DNA of 64,000 nt from Alentia gelatinosa (taxonomy: Eukaryota > Annelida > Polychaeta > Phyllodocida > Polynoidae). The notes under the pieces were generated by a model that saw only the letters and a list, made by a program, of their open reading frames with translations, was not told the origin of the DNA and made no database searches. Both the position numbers and the translations under genes were made by a program. Positions 46,859-59,320 of this stretch are shown here, piece after piece (positions within the stretch are counted from its first letter, which is position 1; the number at the start of each line of letters is the position of its first letter). The DNA lies in NCBI GenBank assembly GCA_950022655.1, contig OX465579.1, positions 41,581,950 through 41,645,949 of the forward strand, in the 5' to 3' direction.

Positions 46859-49800
46859 GGCGCTATGGCCAGCATCAGAGTCTAGCGGTGGCACCAATGT
46901 CCTAGCTTGATAGAGCTCTAAAGTGGCCCTGTGGGGTTGACCTCAGAACACAGCTTTCTAGTCCATTAAACCTACCTTAGTTCCACCCCTAAGGCCAACT
47001 TCATAGTACCAACTTTCCATGAAGCTAATCACAGGCATGTCCACGGGTGTTATTTCAATTGCTTGAATGTGGTCCACACCGAAACGAGGAAATGTGTTTT
47101 ACCGCTTAATGACTGAGGTCGCTGTATGTAGGGTGGCGTTGCATTGTGAAGAATGGGCTGAGTGTGCGCAGATGGCATTGGCTTGTTGATGATAGTGTAG
47201 GCCTAGGAGGGCCGCTGCGAGGTTGTAAATGGTGGCATAGCAAGGCAACACTGCCTTATAATAGAGGAAGGTCACTGAAAAAGTGTTCTTTGGTAGAGTG
47301 GTTGAAGAAAGGTGTTAGCTTAGGAAGAAAACAGAGGTGCATGGCTTTGAAGATGATATTTTCGTCGATTAAGCACGTTTTAATTTGTTTACTTTATTTC
47401 TTTTCCTTTTTTGGCAGGTAGGGTCTGGTTATAATGGTTGGTATTTAGTTATAGAGGGTCTATATCAGGGTGATGTGTAGGGTCCGTTCATGGAGGTTGG
47501 TTTCTGTAATTCCGAAGGTGCCATGAGGCCATGAAGGATTGCGATACAATGGATGTAGTCTGATATAATACGGTACCATTCGGGCCTGAATACGATGCGG
47601 CTGTCAGGTATTTTGTGTATAGACTACAGCGGTAGGGCAAGTGTAGACCACAGAGAAGGGCTTATTATAGTCCACAGGGTCCGGTATAGACTATAGGCGA
47701 ACGTTCTGGTCTCACTCAATAGACACTGGACAAAGAACATGGGGAAGATTAGCCGGAGCAGGAGCTCTGCCCTGACCTGACTGCCTGATGAACCTCAAGG
47801 CCCTCTCTCCCAGCGTCCTCGACGTGCCTTTGATTGTATCTCTCTGGTCCCAGGGCCACGTTAAAAGGTACCTAATGAACGGCAAGGACAAGCCGGCTTT
47901 AATCAAGTCCAAACGTGATTAGAATGAGAATTAGACGCTCCCCGTTTCTCTTTTTTAATTCCGGCAATCACGAAGCACCTTCATTAGTCTAGTTCTATCA
48001 TCATAGATTGGCTGATTAGATGGTGGATCTGGAATCCCTGTCGCCCTGTATATCTGTTCTGATAAGCAATATATCTTTTTGTTTTTTGCCCATATATATA
48101 CACGTGTAGCCAAATCATATTCACTGAATGAAGAGCTAATGGTGGAATTAAAATAAGAGTACACGTGAAGATAAACGTTAAACCGATGACTAGATGATCA
48201 ATTGTGGTGAATCCATAAGAGAACGAGAGGACAGAGAGAGTTTGGATATTCGGTTTTACATCTATACAGTACAGTGGTCCATGCATTAGATCAGGCGAGT
48301 GGTCCAAGCTTAATGACTCTGCAGACACTTGGATATCCTCATGACGATTTAGTTGTGGGTACATTTACTGGGAGTGCGGGTGATGAATGGAGCAATTTGA
48401 TTGGTCGGCACCCATGATGTTGTTGTTGAGCATTATGAAGGTTTGATAGACGATGTTGTAATTATGGCATGTTGGCGTTGAAATCGTAACCCACCTGACA
48501 CAGGCCAATAACCTTGTCCTGAATACATCATCTGGACGAAATCGTAATTTTCGCAGTTAGCAACATTGTATTAAATCGATAATCCTATTAGGTGCTTGAC
48601 TGAAAACTGTACTGAAGATTCAGACAAGGCAGGTGTCTAGCATAATGGATTCAAACACATACATATTCTTGTCATACTGTTGAAATCACCAAATCTTATA
48701 ATACAGCTTCGGATAATTGCATTAGAGAAGCCCAAGTTGCCTGCAAAATTTAAATGTAATCATAGTGAGCCCTGGCTTTGTTCTGTTATGAAAAAGGATG
48801 TTTCGGTACTTAATACATACATTTGTCATACGGTGAAAATAGACACATCAAAATTGTATACAGACTATAGTATGCGTCCAAATGGAAACTGGATTTCAAA
48901 GGGTATCATGGCTGGCAGTTGCTGACAACAATGCAATTCTACGGGTTTGTGAAGGCTGGATGGCGTTTTATGGAATCACGCATGTCTCTTGAAGGGCCCG
49001 GTCGGCATCAGCTGTTCGGCTGGTCCCCGGTCGACAGGAATGGGCTTTTATTCACTAGCCTGTTGGTCCCCCCACCCTTAATGCACACCGCCGGGCGTCC
49101 ATTGTGGGCGCGGACAACAGGCTGCATGGACGGTCATCGGCAGTGCCCTATTATCGCCCGCCTGCGCACGCAACCAGCCCAATCCTGTAGCGAGCAAAAG
49201 AACAACTCGGGATGCGGCGCCACTAGACGTATGCATGCTTCCAACGTCCATTATACTGGCGCCTACAGCACCAGCCTGCCCAGTACCCGTGAGCAAGTAG
49301 CTGGTGGTGTTGGGTCATTGTTTGAAACAAATGAGAATTGGCGTTCAAGATGACCGGCTGCCTAAAGATAGAATAGATTAACGCGGGTCTTACTGTGCCT
49401 GTTCACCTCAGTCACGACAGTCGGTACTCTTCACATGGCCACTGCCGGAAGCCATATGTACCCATCTACACTGGGGCGGCCCCTGGCGGCAGAAACAGAT
49501 ATTCTGGGTGATTTGTTTGAGTTAGGGTGTCCTTGGATAATGTGCTAGGCGTATGAGGTTTATTACTTATTCATAGGGTAAACTGGAGAGAGAAAGAATG
49601 GTGTTTGTAGTAGCACGCAACTGTGAATATTACACAACAGCGCATTAAATATAGATAGACGCAAAGATGGGGAGATTGTCTACGAACAAGTAAATGTTAT
49701 TCCGAATGTATTACAATGTTGTTTTTTAGTCAGAGATAGTAGATCATGATTCAGACCGCCTTAGATATGAAATATAATGGCATTCATTTCATATTCATCT

Positions 49801-50189
49801 GACGAAGCATAAACCTCTCCATTTATGTTAGATTGCATGATGGTCGCGTTAATAAACACACGATTTCATACATCAATGCAATACTTAAATAGAACAAACT
49901 TATCATGGTCGTACATCATACAAGATGAGATGTGATCGACGTTATTTACGGAAGGAGGCCGCGAGGCCCAGTTTCCGTACAGAACCTCAACTGCATCGAG
50001 TCTTATATGACCTACAACCATGATATGTTGTTTTACATTTATAATATACCCGAAATTCGTAATATCCTATTAGAAATTGATTCATTGCCGTATTGTTCAA
50101 GGTTCGAATAAATACCATGTTCGTGTATTATAAAAGTGATGCCGTGGAGCTGGTGATTCTTAACTTTCAAATTACTTGTTATTCCACAG
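46859..50189. other. Intergenic upstream of the LHFPL2-like coding exon
   Basis: No coding similarity. The frame at 48919-49353 is in a GC-rich patch and matches nothing known. The non-coding 5' exon of the LHFPL2-like gene should lie here or further upstream. Confidence 0.4.
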
Positions 50190-50245
50190 GACGCCAATGA
50201 TGTAAATCCTGAAAGGAGACTTGCAGATCTCCAAACTCTTACAGC

Positions 50246-53200
50246 ATGTCGTCGCTGGACAGATATCAGAACATTGGTCGGGTTCCCGAGCTAGCGGCTA
50301 AACTGGATGGCACTCTCAAGTATAAGTTCTACGAGTCACACGAGGAGATTGAGTATGCTCCGGAACCTAAGAACTGTCACATGATTGTCACGTGCAAGTC
50401 CATGCTATGGACTCTACTGACGATAGGAGCGACCCTGGCGGTATCAGCCTCTGTGATCACACCGCAGTGGCTCGTAGGAAAACCCAGATGGATAGGGCTG
50501 AGATCAGAAAAGATGAATGGTTCTATACACGAGTATAAAGTAAGTATCTCACGTATTATTTTCACATCTTTGCATCTTGTTGTAACAAGAGAAGGCAAAA
50601 ACGATTCTCACAACCATCGTTTGCAAAACAAATATTTTCTGATGTATGAAACGTCACTTTCTTAGAGAGGACTAACTGGTATCAGATCTTGCTGCTATGG
50701 TGCTATGAATGTATTGTAATCGTTAATCAAATGAATCAACATTGTGGGAGTTTCTGGATAATAGAAAACGCTTTGATGCAAATCCGCAACTTACTCTCAA
50801 AGGAAAGTCTTAGATCTATTCAGATGACAATCAATCTGCAATTCAGAAAACTGTTATTTACTCTCTACCCATTTTGCCTTAATTCCTAATAGGACCATAT
50901 CTACCGACCGACAATCGGTATTTTCAACCGATGTACGAAGATCCATCGTTACGGAGTGGACCCTTCAGACCACTGCGCCACGTTTGTGACGGGTTTTAAC
51001 ATGGAAAGTGAGGACTTCCCCGACTTCTGGAAGTCAGCTCTCATCTTCTTCACCGTGGCTGATGTTCTGCTCGGCTTCACGGTCATCACAGCAGTCTTCT
51101 CCCTCTGTTGTCAGGCCATCTTCAGAAAAAGTATATTCACCGTCAGCGGCCTACTACAAAGTATCGCAGGTTGGTATGGGTCTCGATGCTTGTATCGTTA
51201 TCTTAATTCTGTGAGAAATACATACATGTATATTCAATCTGTTATCCGCAATACTGCTCACGAACTTTGAATAACGATATATGAATTCAATCCTAATAAG
51301 AGAAAATGGTGGGCACGAAACCCTTTTCTATAATTTATAACTGATTGTTACAAAAAATGGAAGATTATAGAGTAATGAGTAATCTTATAATAACAATGTA
51401 TACGCGTCTAAAAGGCTGTTTTTGCTTCCCATTGATGGCGCCTTAGGGTTGTTCCTGGTGGTGGGCATGGTGCTCTACCCGGCCGGATGGGGTGCACGCC
51501 GCATCAAGAGTCTGTGTGGGGACCGGTCTCAGGCCTTCCTCATGGATGAATGCTCCTTCGGTCAGTATTTTAGATTTAAGCTCCACTATCCATATCATTA
51601 CATAACGTACCATAATACATACATGTGATATACGAAATATAAGTTCATGCAGAATACTTTGAGTGATTTGAAATGGTAAACAGTGAGCAATATATGGGAT
51701 CGTCGGTCGTGAGAAGTTGTGAGCTCATGCACAACGATTAAGTTGAGTTGGTCATACCTATCGGTCGGTGAAATAACTCAAAATCATAAAACTACCAAGT
51801 ATGCTTCTGCAATATCAAACTACTCCTGGAAATTGACGTGGTTGATCTCTTCCACATCAAAAACTTGATGACTATATCTATATTATGATGAATTGATGAA
51901 GGAACATGGTATAATTGATTACTTTCACAGGACTACCCGTTTGAATATCTAACGTACAAAATCAACAGTTCATTCCAGAGTGCTTAGGATTCATTCACGC
52001 TACCTAATAAATGATTAACATCTTCATCTCCGGTATTCCAACCGATATAAAACTTTGTATACAATGAACAGGCTCTAATAATGTCACATCATTACCTAAG
52101 GGAAGTGGTAGTAGTCGGGACAGGGTAGTTATAGCTTGTGTCCTACATTCATTCCGAGGAAACTAAATTAGAACTAAGGATCTACGCATCTTCATGAACG
52201 GTGCGTCATACTACGTGGCCAGGCTAGGTTTGATCCCATCGGGAGGGCTGGTTCCTGAATGGCCTTTTCTTTGCTCATGGCCGTACTGCGTTTAGATTCA
52301 GGAGGTGCTCGCCCGTGTTCACCCAGTTTTCTAGGCTCGGTGAGTCTCCGAGGCTGACTTCTGTGTAGTCTCACGGTTATGGCTCTGACTCATGCGGGGA
52401 TCTAGACACGCACAGGGCAGTAGTCAGTTTGTGGACAATCAGCCTCGTACGTCCTGGTTCACGATGTTTGTTAACATTTGTATGCACTCTAGTCAAGTGA
52501 TATATATACCACCTATTCTAAATCACTAATCTAGGATGCACCAGTTTACCAACATGCGTGTAAAGCATTGCTCTTAATGGGTCGCTGGATATGAGATTCA
52601 GAAGAAACTTTCAATGGATCGAAATCTTGATGTTGAGATAGTTTACAACTTGTTATATTATTTCATAGAGTTAGATCTACATAAGAAGAATTGCGTTAGA
52701 GGAATACATCTCTAGTCACCACTAGACCCTTTTTTGTCACAAAATAGCTATACAGGAGTTATATCTCCACATCGTTATTTGTAAATATTATTCAAATAGG
52801 AAAATATACGTCAAGCGATCTGTATAATAGTCTATATAGCGATTATTGAAAGCATTTAGATAGTACCGAGGAATCCATTTGTTTTAGTGGCTTGCTGTCT
52901 TTAGGATTTCCTCACACAACATGCTCACAATAAGAGCCTAATAAGTGGAGCTGCTCGGTCACTGAACAGTGCCGGCACGCCGCCTCCTTCCTTAGATCAC
53001 GCACAACAACCAACCACTCACGCACACGCGGTTGTAAAAAGAGCCGTCTCGCGTGGAAGAGCGGACAAAACAAGCTCAATGTCAAGGTGATACCTATGTG
53101 ATATGATAATGTAAAACCTTGTTTCACAGATATGATATAGGCCCTCCTCCGGTGGAGATGTATGAAACGGGTCAATGATCTATTGACATCCTCCTCCATC

Positions 53201-54325
53201 CAATCGAAGCCCATACAGCTATTGATATATCAATGCAGATCTTATTTGAACATCCTTCGGTCTGCATGGAAAGGGTAGTAGTTTCCCAGAGCAAACGTTC
53301 CTCCAGCAATCGATTTAATCTTGAGGCAAACAAGTTTTGCAACTTAAGTCTCCTCTCCTGGGAAGGTTTTTGAGACATTATTTACATCAAAGAGAAATTA
53401 TAATTATGCATGGATCTTGTATATGTCTGTTGAACTAATGGATCTGTAAAGCCTATAAGACACCGAAATTTGTTCCCAATTCATCCCGACCATCGGCTCG
53501 GTGAGAGTCGGGAATAAAATTTCGGTGTCTTATACCTATAAGACAGCGACGTACACTGTTCCCGATCACAGTTCCTCCTTTTATAACCTCGTAAATTACC
53601 CGGGATGAGATCAAAGAGAGCCGCCGGGAGCCGAGCCGGGGTGAGCCATGGGCCGCTGGCGTGGAATCATAGAAATTAATTCAAAGTTCAATAACTTCGG
53701 ATCGATTAGAGATATCGGGAAACGGTTTTCAGATCTATCATTGCCTCTCTCTACTCTACAAATCGATATAAAGCACTTGTAAATCGGACTGAGTAATAGG
53801 TAGTATTGCTATACGGCCTGCTTAGAATCGGGAACAGTCGGTGAACGTGCGTACACGGAAATCTTAAGGTCGGGGAAAGTCGGTCATATCTGACATGGTA
53901 GTAATGCCCGACCCGTCGGGAAAAACAATAAAATCGGGTCGGTGAACAGCGTACATCAACCCGATTGATGCAGATTGTCACATAGGCTTAAGTTATGATA
54001 ATATATGGAAATAATGACACTGTAACAAACTGAACTTTTGGTTATCCATCCAATGTATTTTCAGTTAACGTCTAAAGGCTGTTACAGTTGCCGTCTTCTC
54101 ACATCACGAATGTTGGAATCTAGATTTTTGTAGTAAGAAAACAAACTACAATATTTCTCTCACACTGTCCTCTTTAATTCAGGCTGGGCCTTCTATACCA
54201 TGGTACTTGGAGTCGTCCTCGTCTTCATCTCCGCCCTTCTCTCAATCAAAGCAGAGGAGGCGACATCAAGCGACAAGGTGGAGAGTGAGGTTCTTGACGG
54301 TAAGAACGTCATCTGTGTCCTTTGA
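50246..54325 (+). CDS. LHFPL2: LHFPL2-like tetraspan membrane protein, four coding exons
   Basis: Spliced coding sequence of 275 residues. Exons are 50246-50539, 50893-51169, 51447-51560 and 54183-54325. All introns are GT-AG, in phases 0, 1 and 1. The ATG is the first in its exon, with in-frame stops just upstream. An acceptor at 50188-50189 implies at least one upstream non-coding exon that I could not locate. Membrane segments lie near residues 52-74, 146-170, 182-205 and 229-250. Extracellular loop 1 has Cys112 and Cys126; loop 2 has Cys214 and Cys226. Family hallmarks are CHMIVTCKSMLWTLL at the first helix, LYPAGWG after the third and GWAFYT at the fourth. The tail ATSSDKV...GKNVICVL matches the LHFPL2 branch rather than LHFPL3-5. 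An N-terminal extension of about 43 residues precedes the point where vertebrate LHFPL2 starts. LHFPL proteins are four-helix membrane proteins; LHFPL2 has been linked to reproductive tract development in mouse. The family call is firm, the paralogue call likely. Confidence 0.93.
53454..53533. repeat. Hairpin in LHFPL2 intron 3
   Basis: TATAAGACACCGAAATTTG at the left is mirrored by AAATTTCGGTGTCTTATA at the right. About 26 bp pair with few mismatches across a loop of roughly 28 bp. It lies in the last intron of the LHFPL2-like gene. Confidence 0.75.
53547..53958. mobile_element. MITE-like element in LHFPL2 intron 3
   Basis: The left end reads CGACGTACACTGTTCCCGAT. The right end is the complement of TGATGTACGCTGTTCACCGA, so the ends form a diverged inverted repeat. 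A third copy of the same phrase, ATCGGGAACAGTCGGTGAAC, lies at 53827-53846. It sits about 225 bp upstream of the last exon acceptor. Confidence 0.5.
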
Positions 54326-56740
54326 TGAACTGAAGACGTCATAACGGACAGACCACCACCATACGGATCTTATTACTCAGTTCAATCTACGTTCGGACAG
54401 TGCTTACTTGTGATTACATGTGTATGGTACACGCTTGACAATACTACACAGACACTAACTTTGCTGAATCAGATGTTTACACAAGGCGAAAGCTCCACAC
54501 CTATGTCCAGTAGAATTTGTAAAGTGAAAAAGGTTGATGTGGATCTCATTGCATACCCTTCCAGAAAGTCGGTTTATCGAGAGTTCGCATTTTACATGAA
54601 TAAGACATTAGAAGCTAAGTGGGCATTAATTAACTTATGAATTTCTGACTATTCAATACAACTTTCTCCACACAGGGCCTTTCAAAAATCTCATATAGTG
54701 TTGTCAACATTAAATTTGTACACAATCTATAAACGGTACGATCATGTATTTTACTAAACATTTAAGGTTTGACATCAAGGTTGCTACCTAGACTATAGGA
54801 ACTGAACACATACAAAATGAGATACCAACGTTTATCTGTTTTGTTGTAAATATAATTTGTACATACAATGTGTACTAAGGTATAGATCAGCCAGTTGAGC
54901 CAAAAATTATCATTATGGTAATGAGAACCTTATAGATATATGTGCCAGAGTATAGGGTATGGTGCCATACTTCTCTGAGGAGTGCAAAGGAAAGGTAATT
55001 CTAACTATAAAAGAACGGGCATTAAATGCTGTATGCTGTTTACCGCTGATGCCATATCAAATTCCGAATTTACAGTTGGGTTCTCCCTTATATTTGGAGG
55101 ATCAACATTGTGTGTATGTGAGTAACTCAACGGATTTTGAGAACAGTGTTAATTATGACGTCACCGCCGTGTTGTCCTTGTCCTCTGACGTCGTTTTGTC
55201 ATATTATTTGGTGAAAAATTTCCGTTGATGTACATTGCTGTAAGCAAGGTGTCACATTTCCACCAGACATAGTAGGTGCTTAATTAATGTGTTTCTTCTC
55301 GATTCTGACGCCAACACACGCATGGGCTGCACAATAAGTGGTTTATCCATGTCATACTGTTCAAATACTATCAAACAAATCATAATGTATTTTGTAAATA
55401 TTAAAGATGTTTTACACGACTAAGCTATATGCTGTCTTATTTCAATCATCAGCACATAGGGCTAAGATAATGTATATGCTACAGAAGATTAATGCAGGCG
55501 TTACCCGATGAATTCCTAAGTCATCATACTAAACCTATTACGATTGAATATATCTGAATCAGACAAACCCATCACATCCTCACTCCATTATGAATAAGGC
55601 TAGTGATTTGGGCAGCGTTTCCCCGGGCACTAATCATACTTATATCCATATAATCTCCCACTGAATCTGATTAGCCCGAGCCCGACAGGTCAGCCTCACA
55701 CTCGGCCTGTCACCTTATTGATATTCCGAGCCGCTCAGAGCTGTTCCCAGCAGTGTTTGGGCAGGTCCCGAATCCTGGGGTTGCATGTCAGGTTCATCGA
55801 TTGGCAGCGAGCCCTTCTTAGTCCAGTACTAGAACTGAGAAAGGAGGGAATGTTAAATCGAAAGAAGTCGCTGTTATTTTGTCGTTCGCAAAGGTTAACT
55901 AAACGCCGAGTCCCCATTAGAGCGTTCTGCCAAATTCTGCATCGTGAATTTATGACTACTGTATTTAATTGATAAATTACAATTACTCTACATAGATATG
56001 TAGACATATAGGCCTATGTATACGTCTGTGGTGAAAGAATTCTCTTCATCATGTCACAGGTTCTGATTGCTGCAAAGCTTTCTTCTACCTTGAGATGTTC
56101 CTTACTTGCCAGAGCCCTGAGAGCATGCATGTGTAAAAACTATTCTTCTGTTCCTGAAGCGTTTAATTTTTGTCTATTCAAATGTGTGTATTGTCCTATG
56201 AAATTCTGTCTGCCATGCACACTCTTGTAACTATACCATATGACAACCATGACCTTTCTAGCTTCTATTTTTCTGCCCGCAACCACATTGTATAATTTCT
56301 TTATTATGGGGCCCCTACTCTCATACTAGGTTGGGCTGTGGCGGAAGGTGGATTGGCAGGGTCACCATTGCGAGGAACCGTTTTTTTTTCTGGCCAGAGG
56401 CAGAGGCTCCCTCCGTGCTAAAAGGACCCCTGCTGTGTGAAGTGCCTCTCGGGTGATCAGGCAGCAACGTGTTGCTCAGGCCCCGCAAATATTGAACCTG
56501 CGAGGACAGGATTGCTGGAGCGGGTCGGCAGGTTCTCAGTGAGGGAAGTAAACACAGAGCGGAAGGTGTGTACCCAGCCAGCCTATCAGACTCATCAATA
56601 CTGTCATCACACTACCGTGCAACACAGGAAAGGCCATAAATAATTATGACAAAAGAACATCAAAAGCTACAAGCTGGTTTTTTTCTATTAGATACAAGAT
56701 AGTCGAATGCCTGCTGTACCATATGAGGTAAATATTTCCT
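54326..56740. other. 3' flank of the LHFPL2-like gene
   Basis: Must hold the 3' UTR, whose end I cannot fix; ATTAAA occurs near 54710. Short frames at 54410-54640, 54959-55228 and 55718-55972 show no known family. Confidence 0.4.
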
Positions 56741-56996
56741 CACGTTTTATCTAAAATACAATACTAACATGTATATCCACAAATATATTACATTCCGGAT
56801 ATTAAGATAAAACGTGGTTACTGAGCCCGAAGGGATGGCCATTCGAGGTCTTTTGATGCCATAAATACGTCCCGATGCCGCAGGCAGAGGGACGTATTTA
56901 TTACATACCTAGAAATCAAGAAAAACTTTCTACCTGAGACATTCACTAAGGGCATAGTGCGCCCGAATATTCACTACGGGCGCAGTGCGCCCGAAC
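56741..56996. repeat. Cluster of palindromes and a 28-bp direct repeat
   Basis: Three structures lie together. An inverted pair, CACGTTTTATCTA (56741) against its near complement (56803). A perfect 13-bp hairpin, ATAAATACGTCCC at 56861-56873 with its complement at 56889-56901. Two direct copies of a 28-bp unit, ATTCACTAMGGGC...GTGCGCCCGAA, at 56941 and 56969. Probably one or more decayed MITEs. Confidence 0.6.
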
Positions 56997-59200
56997 ATTA
57001 TTTATACTACACCCCTAGTAGCGGGCAGTATTTCATACACGTTCGGCCATAGGTATGTAATAATAGATGATATTTGCCATCAATGCCAAATTTTAGAGAA
57101 CAGAATTGTACAAGATCTTTATTTGCCTTCAATGCTTGCACATTGTGCTTCCAAACAAATGTCATTAATCCTACTGAAATGTGCCGGTGTCGGTATGTCC
57201 ATATACATGTACATGCAGTAAGATTCCCATCGCTTTTAACTTTCACCGAGACAGCATAATGTCAGTAGACTGTTTCTGAGGAGTAACAACAGTGCGCAGT
57301 GAGAATCAAATTCAGTTCCGAGTTTCCTATAACCTTCCCCATGCAATAAACAGTAGCGTCTGGCATCACGTGACAGATTACGCCTCCGGACCCGGCAGGT
57401 GATGAGAGGCTCAGCGCCGCCGCCGGTGACAGCCAGTACTAATGGCAGGGATGGGAGTGCCACCGAGAGAACCGAGTTGGTTGGGGAGGGGAGAGAGTAG
57501 AGCCACTGGCCAGTCGCAGGTCATCGCAATGCCGGATTTGGTCAACAAATGAGATTCCATTTACCCCGTCGGGAAGGGCGCTCAGGCCGGACCTGTTTCC
57601 CTGCCCCATATCGGCATCATTTACACACAGATTGGACCGGAGGGGCGGGCTGAGAGCTGCGACCTGAGCCGATGGTTGGCGCCCGGCTTCACGATAAACC
57701 TATTGCTTGTTTTTACGGCGGGACAAAATTCCAACAGACTTAGTCACCGGCCGCCAGGGTCGCATCAACACAAGTCGCCATGTTTTGATGGCCACCAACA
57801 TGTTTTCCTAGGTGGCCCCCTGTCTGGTGGGTCGACCTGGTGGGCCATAACGGTGTGGCCAACTCGCGTCTCTCGTCACCGCGATAACGAGTCATCAGTC
57901 ATGTTGGCGGCCCAGTACAGACAGCACCAGACGGTGAAATGCCAACTGTTGATGGACGCGTGTCATGCCATAAAAACAGATGCCGGTGTCGCCAGTACTG
58001 CGTGCATGTCCCTTGACCGGGGTGTCGCCGCCGTTAATTGTCGTCTGCTGAGTGCAGAGAGCCGCGCTGCACATTCTGGCGCCACATTACTGTCAACGTA
58101 ACTGGGCAGTGAGGTCTTCTAGTAATCATAGCGACCTGCTGATATCATAGAGAATTCTATCTGACAAGGACGGCTAATTGTCAGATATCAGCGGCGAGCA
58201 CTTGGTTCTGCCTGACGGCATCCATGTCTCAACGCAGTGCAATCAATTTCACGCCATTTCTCATGGGAATTCCCTACCCCCTCCCACCAGCATGCTACTC
58301 TGATTCCCCAACCCCCCGCAGGGCCTGGCGGATCCTCCCGGGGATAGGGTGACACACGGGAGAAACGCTTGCAACACGTGATCCGCAGCCATATTGTCTT
58401 ATGGTGATACCGGCAATATTGGACGCCCTAGCGGCGGCATGGCCGGGGGACGCGGTTGTTACAAATTGGTGCTATCTGCTCCCCTGCAATCGGGAAATTG
58501 TGGCGTTCTTTATCACCTCAATCATCATCATCGCCCCATCTGGACTTCCATTGAAATGTGATGAGCAAAATTGCTTCTTGTGAAAGGAAGCAAAATTGAT
58601 CGATGCTTTCCGAGAGATCTTGTTCGTCAAGTAACACACTACTGTAAATTATGTTCTGCATGGTGTTGGGTGGCGTCATCAGCCCACCATATGGAAACTA
58701 TCCTCAATGCGACATTTCCCTGAGTTGGGAGGTCTGTCTTCGAGGAGTTGTTTTCCATGACGCTTTTAATCACTGAAATTCGATATGTTTAGTCAAGGCC
58801 AATCTGTTTCCAGTGTGTGAACATACGAAACCGTGCCGGCATATCAGGTAGTTATCTCACAGACAGCTACGGGTGGTAATCTCTGTTTGAGCTGATCATA
58901 TTTCTTTTGTTCGTCTAAATTAAAGATCTAAAAGTTTTGTGAACCGGGAAGGTGAAATTGACATCCGCGGTACCAATAAGTCACAGTTTGATTTACAAAC
59001 AAACAAATCTTTTATTGATAAGTGATTGGTGATAAAATAAAAATGACGCCCATGATGTATAGAGGAATATTTCTGAAGTGACATTTAAAGAGCATACAAA
59101 TGGAAGGTGGAGCAATATGTATAAATTGTGATAAAATTCGAGGTTAATTTGTTTCATACATAGATTATATATGTTACTAACAAGTCCTGCACTGCATCAA
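56997..59200. other. Intergenic with CpG-rich stretch
   Basis: GC- and CpG-rich around 57350-58120. The 141-codon frame at 57676-58101 lies entirely in it and has no recognizable domain or splice context. No gene is called. Confidence 0.4.
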
Positions 59201-59320
59201 GATCCATAGCCACTGAAAATACGCCATGAGTTTTGGTTGCGGTATAATCTGACGAGCCAAACCCGATTGAGATTATCTAGCAGACCAAAATGAATGGCGT
59301 ATTTTCAGCAGCTATGGATC
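59201..59320. repeat. Foldback repeat, 37-bp arms
   Basis: GATCCATAGC...TGAAAATACGCCAT at 59201-59237 pairs with its complement at 59284-59320, with 5 mismatches of 37. The loop holds an ATAATCT/AGATTAT inner stem. MITE-like, no coding content. Confidence 0.8.

Noticed and set aside
48919..49353. 144-codon open frame
   Set aside because: The opposite strand is also open and no domain is recognizable.
57676..58101. 141-codon open frame
   Set aside because: Located in a CpG-rich stretch with no family similarity; open length is expected from composition.
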